NCBI GenBank assembly: GCA_905373605.1
Contig: CAJPTO010000092.1
Coordinates: 1 to 10,907, forward strand
Reading direction: 5' to 3'
Source of the DNA: an uncultured Prevotella sp.
Lineage (GTDB): Bacteria > Bacteroidota > Bacteroidia > Bacteroidales > Bacteroidaceae
Length of the DNA stretch: 10,907 nucleotides
The position numbers and the translations under genes are program-made. The notes beneath the pieces are model-generated. The model did not search any database. It was not told where the DNA came from and was given only the letters and a program-made list of their open reading frames with translations. Each line of letters begins with the position of its first letter. The stretch's first letter is position 1. Shown here in pieces: positions 7,206 to 10,907 of the stretch.

Positions 7206-7311
7206 GGTACCAAGCCGCTGGTACGACGGCTACCAGACGCAGGTAGTGCGAGTACCAAATACTGGTAGTGCGAGTACCAGACGCTGGTAGTGCGAGTACT
7301 AAACGCTGGTA
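7206..7311. repeat. 22-bp tandem repeat of TACCA...TGGTA palindromes
   Basis: Four 22-bp units (7220-7241, 7242-7263, 7264-7285, 7286-7307) share the form GGTAGTGCGAGTACCAGACGCT with a few changes; a partial unit precedes them and a GGTA follows. Each junction forms a palindrome: TACCA/TGGTA at 7208-7223, TACC/GGTA at 7231-7245, TACCA/TGGTA at 7253-7267, TACCAG/CTGGTA at 7275-7289, and an imperfect copy at 7297-7311. Start spacing is 23, 22, 22 and 22 bp, about two helical turns, so repeated symmetric sites would lie on the same DNA face. Confidence 0.88.
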
Positions 7312-7383
7312 GCCTGGCAAGATCGTGGGAAATGCGTTATCGTGCAAAGGTTGTTTTTCCCAAAAGAAAATCTTTTTAGCCAT

Positions 7384-7435
7384 AACTTGTAAACTCGTTA
7401 ATTTGCAAACTCGTAAACTCATCAACTCGTCAACC
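7384..7435. repeat. Octamer tandem array 2 (AACTCGTN type)
   Basis: Six full 8-bp units plus AACC: AACTTGTA, AACTCGTT, AATTTGCA, AACTCGTA, AACTCATC and AACTCGTC. The consensus is AACTCGTN, with AAC nearly fixed. The array ends 15 bases before the ygiQ start, so it would lie in the leader or promoter of that gene. Confidence 0.85.
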
Positions 7436-7450
7436 AATAAAAGAACCTCA

Positions 7451-9460
7451 TTGAACGAATATAAGTTAACAGACTTCCTACCAACCACTAAGAAAGAGTG
7501 TGAGCTAAGGGGCTGGCAGCAACTGGATGTCATTCTCTTTTCGGGCGATGCGTATGTCGATCACCCCTCTTTCGGCGTGGCCGTTATTGGCCGTTGCCTC
7601 GAAGCGGCGGGCTATAAGGTGGCCATTGTGCCGCAACCCGACTGGCATGGCGACTATCGCGACTTCAAGAAATTGGGTGTTCCTAGGCTGTTTTTCGGCA
7701 TTTCGCCTGGCTGCATGGACTCGATGGTGAACAAATACACCGCCAATAAGCGGCTCCGTTCTGAAGATGCGTACAGCCCTGACGGCCGACACGACTGCCG
7801 TCCAGAATATCCTACGGTGGTGTATACCCAAATTCTTAAAGAGCTTTACCCCGATGTGCCTGTGGTGTTGGGTGGCATCGAGGCATCCATGCGCCGGCTC
7901 ACGCATTACGATTACTGGCAAGACAGGGTGCGCAAATGCATCCTTTGCGACTCTAAAGCCGACATCATTCTCTACGGAATGGGCGAAAAGTCTATCTTGG
8001 AGCTGTGCGCATGCCTGGAGAAAGGCCAACACATCAGCACCATTCACCACATTCCGCAAACGGTTTTCTTGGTGGACAAGAACGCCGTGCCAGGCGGGAT
8101 AACCGACAAAGACATCATCCTGAACAGCCACAACGACTGTTTGAAAGACAAACGCAAGCAAGCCCAAAACTTCAAACACATTGAAGAAGAGGCTAACAAG
8201 GTGCATGCCCAACGCCTGCTGCAAGAGGTTGACGGTATGTTTGCAGTAGTTAATCCGCCCTACCCCACACTAACGACCCAAGAACTGGATGCTACCTTCG
8301 ACCTGCCTTACACACGGCTGCCACACCCCAAGTACAAAAACAAGCACATTCCTGCATACGAGATGATCAAATTCTCGGTTAACATGCACCAAGGCTGCTT
8401 CGGCGGATGCTCCTTCTGCACCATATCGGCTCATCAAGGCAAGTTTGTGGTGTGCCGTTCTAAAGAAAGCATACTCAAAGAGGTGAAGAAAGTGGCCCAA
8501 ATGCCCGACTTCAAGGGGTATCTTTCAGACCTTGGAGGTCCGTCGGCTAATATGTATGGCATGGCTGGCCGCAACAAAAAGGCATGTGAAGTGTGCAAAA
8601 GACCTTCGTGCATCAACCCTGACATCTGCCCGAACCTCAACACCGACCACTCGAAACTCACCGAAATATACCGCGCCGTAGATGCATTGCCCGAGATAAA
8701 GAAAAGCTTCATTGGCAGTGGGGTGCGCTACGACCTGCTGCTATATAAAAGCAAAGACCCCAAAGTGAACGATGCTGCGATGGAATATACCAAGGAATTG
8801 ATACGCCATCACGTGAGCGGAAGGCTCAAAGTGGCACCCGAACACACCAGCGACGAAGTGCTGAGAAGCATGCGTAAGCCCAGCTTCACACAGTTTGAAG
8901 CGTTCAAACGCATCTTCGACAAGATAAACAAGGAAGAAAATCTCAGGCAACAAATCATCCCTTACTTCATGAGTAGCCATCCGGCTTGCAGGGAAGAAGA
9001 CATGGCCGAACTTGCTGTGCGCACAAAAAAGCTGGATTTCCATCTCGAACAGATACAAGATTTCACCCCTACTCCCATGACCGTCAGCACCGAAGCTTGG
9101 TACTCGGGCTACGACCCCTATACGCTTGAACCTGTGTTCAGTGCCAAAACGCCTAAAGACAAGAACAATCAGCGGCTGTTCTTCTTCTGGTATAAAAAGG
9201 AAGAAAGGGCAAACATCGAACGCGAACTCAGAAAAATAGGCCGTCCCGAGCTGATTAACGAACTTTACTCGTCAAACGACAGAACCTATCAGCAGCCAAC
9301 GCACAAGAAAGGTAAAGACAAGTCACGACGAGAACAGCAAAACAGGAACGAGGAAAGGGCACAGGAAGCTAAGCCCGACACAAATAAGGGTGTACGAAAA
9401 TCGTACAATCCCAATTTCCAAAGCACGAAATCGCGTAAGCACAAAGGCAAACAGCGGTGA
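7451..9460 (+). CDS. ygiQ: YgiQ-family radical SAM protein (UPF0313)
   Basis: This is a 669-residue iron-sulfur enzyme of the YgiQ family, whose reaction is not established to my knowledge. The radical SAM motif CFGGCSFC gives Cys316, Cys320 and Cys323, which should bind a [4Fe-4S] cluster and S-adenosylmethionine. The N-terminal region (YKLTDFLPTTKKECE, GDAYVDHPSFG, GGIEASMRR) is characteristic of the family and resembles a cobalamin-type fold. A second Cys group (CEVCKRPSC...DIC; Cys379, 382, 387, 393) follows. The C-terminal 60 residues are Lys/Arg-rich and low-complexity. I place the start at TTG 7451: family similarity begins right there, while the in-frame GTG at 7325 would add 42 residues translated largely from the octamer repeat. 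No ATG is available. The yaaA gene follows 75 bases on. Confidence 0.92.
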   Translation: MNEYKLTDFLPTTKKECELRGWQQLDVILFSGDAYVDHPSFGVAVIGRCLEAAGYKVAIVPQPDWHGDYRDFKKLGVPRLFFGISPGCMDSMVNKYTANKRLRSEDAYSPDGRHDCRPEYPTVVYTQILKELYPDVPVVLGGIEASMRRLTHYDYWQDRVRKCILCDSKADIILYGMGEKSILELCACLEKGQHISTIHHIPQTVFLVDKNAVPGGITDKDIILNSHNDCLKDKRKQAQNFKHIEEEANKVHAQRLLQEVDGMFAVVNPPYPTLTTQELDATFDLPYTRLPHPKYKNKHIPAYEMIKFSVNMHQGCFGGCSFCTISAHQGKFVVCRSKESILKEVKKVAQMPDFKGYLSDLGGPSANMYGMAGRNKKACEVCKRPSCINPDICPNLNTDHSKLTEIYRAVDALPEIKKSFIGSGVRYDLLLYKSKDPKVNDAAMEYTKELIRHHVSGRLKVAPEHTSDEVLRSMRKPSFTQFEAFKRIFDKINKEENLRQQIIPYFMSSHPACREEDMAELAVRTKKLDFHLEQIQDFTPTPMTVSTEAWYSGYDPYTLEPVFSAKTPKDKNNQRLFFFWYKKEERANIERELRKIGRPELINELYSSNDRTYQQPTHKKGKDKSRREQQNRNEERAQEAKPDTNKGVRKSYNPNFQSTKSRKHKGKQR

Positions 9461-9478
9461 GCAAAGCCGCTGCAAACA

Positions 9479-9497
9479 TGCATGTCGCCCACATGCA
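9479..9497. repeat. Short inverted repeat between ygiQ and yaaA
   Basis: TGCATGT (9479-9485) and ACATGCA (9491-9497) form a perfect 7-bp stem with loop CGCCC. It starts 18 bases after the ygiQ stop and ends 38 bases before the yaaA ATG. No T-run follows, so termination is unlikely. It may be an mRNA-processing or stability hairpin. Confidence 0.5.
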
Positions 9498-9535
9498 CAG
9501 CTCATAAACATCACAAACAACACGCAAAACACAAC

Positions 9536-10303
9536 ATGCAAATTCTCTTATCCTGTGCCAAAGACATGGCCACGAAGCCCCTGACATACCCCAACCAGCA
9601 AGCACAGCAACCGCGTTTCATTGGCGAAGCCAAGGAGATTGCCACCGAAATGATGAACTTTTCGGCCGAAGAACTGGCTGAGATGATGAAGATTAACGCC
9701 AAGCTTGCCAACCAAAACTGGTTGAGATACCAACATTTCTTGCAGGCAGGTGACACTTCTCATGCTGTCTTGGCATTCACTGGCATGGCCTACAAACACC
9801 TCAAAGCTGCCGATTTCAGCCCCGAAGACATCAGCTTTGCCAACAAACACCTTTGGATTACCTCGCAACTCTACGGGCTTCTGCGTCCACTAGACGCCAT
9901 TAAGCCACACCGCCTGGAAGGTTACGTGCGACTGCAAAACCACGACGACATACGCTTGTTCGACTATTGGAAACCGCATCTCACCGACCTTTTCATCCAA
10001 TCCATCAGCAACGACAACGGCATGTTGGCCTATTTGGCCAGCGAAGAGATGAAGTCGCTCTTCGATTGGAACAAGGTTAAAAGCAAAGTGAAGATTTTCG
10101 AACCGCAATTCATGGTTGAAAACGCCCGTGGGAGGAAAACGATTGTGGTGTACACCAAGATGTGCAGGGGAGCAATGGCCAACTACATCATCACAAACAA
10201 AATTGCCAATATCGACGACTTGCTGACCTTCGAGTACGAAGGATTTAAGTTCGCAGAATGGTTAGACAACGGCCAAACGCCACTTTTCGTTCTCGGCACG
10301 TAG
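9536..10303 (+). CDS. yaaA: Peroxide stress protein YaaA family (UPF0246)
   Basis: This 255-residue cytoplasmic protein matches the YaaA family in length (E. coli about 258). In E. coli, YaaA lowers free intracellular iron during hydrogen peroxide stress and so limits Fenton damage to DNA and proteins. Recognisable blocks are MQILLSCAKDM at the start, SAEELAEMMKINAKLA (43-58), AFTGMAYKHL (80-89), the strongly conserved SQLYGLLRPLD (110-120), KIFEPQFMVENARGRK (186-201) and TFEYEGFKF (231-239). The ATG at 9536 is chosen because it begins exactly where the family begins; the reading could extend to 9482, but that adds 18 His/Lys/Thr residues across the upstream hairpin. There is no TTTG in the 75-base gap before it, so it is probably cotranscribed with ygiQ. 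That pairing suggests a shared link to iron-sulfur or oxidative stress, which is inferred. Confidence 0.95.
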   Translation: MQILLSCAKDMATKPLTYPNQQAQQPRFIGEAKEIATEMMNFSAEELAEMMKINAKLANQNWLRYQHFLQAGDTSHAVLAFTGMAYKHLKAADFSPEDISFANKHLWITSQLYGLLRPLDAIKPHRLEGYVRLQNHDDIRLFDYWKPHLTDLFIQSISNDNGMLAYLASEEMKSLFDWNKVKSKVKIFEPQFMVENARGRKTIVVYTKMCRGAMANYIITNKIANIDDLLTFEYEGFKFAEWLDNGQTPLFVLGT

Positions 10304-10389
10304 TTATGGGCGCGGTACATGAACCCCTGGCACAAGCCTTTTGTCGCCATGCAAGGGCTAAGCAACGATGTACGCATGGGCGAAAGTGA

Positions 10390-10407
10390 GATAAAAAACA
10401 TTTTATC
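10390..10407. repeat. AT-rich stem-loop downstream of yaaA
   Basis: GATAAAA (10390-10396) and TTTTATC (10401-10407) form a perfect 7-bp stem around AACA. It lies 86 bases after the yaaA stop and about 33 bases upstream of the next gene's -33 box. With only one G-C pair and no following T-run on the plus strand, it is a weak terminator candidate at best. Otherwise I see no gene in 10304-10491. Confidence 0.4.
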
Positions 10408-10439
10408 AGTAAAAAAGCCGTAAAAACGCTGCAATTCGT

Positions 10440-10470
10440 TTTGCGCTTTCAACGATTTGCATTATTTTTG
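10440..10470 (+). promoter_or_regulatory. Near-perfect Bacteroidota promoter for the last gene
   Basis: TTTG (10440-10443) is followed after exactly 19 bases by TATTTTTG (10463-10470). This matches the -33/-7 consensus TTTG-N19-TAnnTTTG. Transcription should begin near 10477, leaving a very short leader of about 15 bases before the TTG start at 10492. Confidence 0.8.
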
Positions 10471-10491
10471 CACGGTATAAATATAAGAAAA

Positions 10492-10907
10492 TTGAAAATC
10501 AAACGTATCATAAACGACACATTCAAGATTGCCTTATCGCTCTTCCTTGGCGGAGCGATATTGTATTGGATGTACCGTGGCTTTGATTTCAAGCAGGTAG
10601 AGCATGTCATGCTCCACGAGATGAACTGGGCATGGATGCTGCTTTCTTTTCCTTTCGGTGTCATGGCACAAGTGTTTAGGGGATGGCGATGGCGGCAATC
10701 GCTCGAGCCATTGGGCGAAAAGCCACGCACATCAACAGCCGTCCATGCCATTTTCGTATCCTATGCTGTCAGTTTGATTATCCCACGCATCGGAGAATTT
10801 GCCCGCTGTGCAGTGCTAAGACGATATGACAAGACCGACTTTGCGAAGGCTTTGGGCACCGTTGTCACCGAACGCGCCATCGACTCCCTGCTTGTACTCC
10901 TCGTTGC
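10492..10907 (+). CDS. Flippase-like / lysylphosphatidylglycerol synthase TM-region family protein, 3' end cut off
   Basis: The first 138 residues of an integral membrane protein are present; the window ends inside the gene. A hydrophobic segment at about 12-29 (KIALSLFLGGAILYWMYRGF), another at about 46-62, and a third at about 84-99 are visible. The motif IPRIGEFARCAVLRRY (97-112), followed by GTVVTERAIDSLLVLL (122-137), is the signature of the family that includes the membrane part of MprF and the YbhN/AglD-like proteins. Bacteroidota members usually consist only of this membrane domain, about 320-350 residues, and their substrate is mostly unknown, often guessed to be a lipid. The first in-frame ATG lies after the first membrane segment, so TTG 10492, giving MKIKRIIND with basic residues before the helix, is the best start. 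The promoter directly upstream supports it. Confidence 0.88.
   Translation, partial: MKIKRIINDTFKIALSLFLGGAILYWMYRGFDFKQVEHVMLHEMNWAWMLLSFPFGVMAQVFRGWRWRQSLEPLGEKPRTSTAVHAIFVSYAVSLIIPRIGEFARCAVLRRYDKTDFAKALGTVVTERAIDSLLVLLV

Larger units (their letters stand above)
7006..7450. other. 445-base repeat-rich intergenic region
   Basis: No credible gene is found on either strand here. In order it holds a 27-base dyad (7031-7057), a weaker stem-loop (CTTTTC 7075-7080 with GAAAAG 7090-7095), a short octamer array, a five-unit 22-bp palindromic tandem repeat, about 70 bases of plain AT-rich sequence, and a longer octamer array that ends 15 bases before the ygiQ start. No TAnnTTTG box occurs on the plus strand. 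The nearest match is TTAATTTG within the second octamer array. Confidence 0.7.

Noticed and set aside
7206..7311. CRISPR array
   Set aside because: Repeats are contiguous 22-bp units with no unique spacers of constant length, and no cas gene is nearby. It is a tandem repeat.
7325..7450. 42-residue N-terminal extension of YgiQ
   Set aside because: It is translated largely from the octamer repeat, and family similarity begins only after residue 43.
7505..8224. 239-residue minus-strand reading inside ygiQ
   Set aside because: It is antisense to the conserved N-terminal half of YgiQ. Its His/Val/Phe-rich composition is typical of a shadow frame.
9482..9535. 18-residue N-terminal extension of YaaA
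   Set aside because: It runs through a short inverted repeat and is His/Lys/Thr-rich. YaaA proteins begin at the later Met.
10390..10407. Intrinsic terminator for yaaA
   Set aside because: The stem is almost all A-T and no T-run follows on the plus strand. Kept only as a weak stem-loop.
1..10907. Defence system, prophage or insertion sequence
   Set aside because: No nuclease, transposase, integrase, phage or toxin-antitoxin signature was found. The GH25 enzyme has no phage neighbours.

Overview
The window looks like chromosomal DNA from a Bacteroidales bacterium, most likely Prevotella or a close relative. The evidence is three promoters built on the Bacteroidota -7 box TAnnTTTG, two of them with a well-spaced TTG/TTTG -33 element, weak or absent Shine-Dalgarno sequences, a long-form PPi-dependent phosphofructokinase, a Bacteroidota-style amidase/golvesin/FN3 protein, and short leucine/lysine-rich hypothetical proteins of a Bacteroidales type. 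I see no rRNA, tRNA, CRISPR array, transposase or phage structural gene. The genus is inferred from sequence style, not from a database search.

Layout. Two genes lie on the minus strand at the left: a membrane-anchored GH25 muramidase (6-893) and the glycolytic enzyme PFP (1076-2716), with a terminator-like hairpin between them. PFP has its own promoter (2839-2867, minus). It diverges from a plus-strand promoter at 2941-2948 that serves a structured leader and an 89-residue conserved-looking protein. A plus-strand run follows: a PlsC-like acyltransferase (3483-4037), a secreted multidomain amidase (4045-6669) and a 105-residue small protein (6688-7005). A 445-base non-coding gap (7006-7450) then holds a long dyad, two arrays of an 8-bp unit and a 22-bp palindromic tandem repeat. 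After it come a YgiQ-type radical SAM protein, which needs a TTG start at 7451, and the peroxide-stress protein YaaA. The window ends inside a flippase-like/LPG-synthase-TM-type membrane protein (from 10492) with a near-perfect promoter and a TTG start.

How the genes work together. The muramidase, acyltransferase, amidase and last membrane protein all relate to the cell envelope. PFP drives glycolysis with pyrophosphate, and YaaA protects against peroxide and iron stress, which fits an anaerobe. Most of the window is ordinary housekeeping sequence. The parts most worth a second look are the repeat-filled gap upstream of ygiQ, the structured leader before the 89-residue gene, and the amidase whose catalytic domain appears to be split by an inserted golvesin-like domain.
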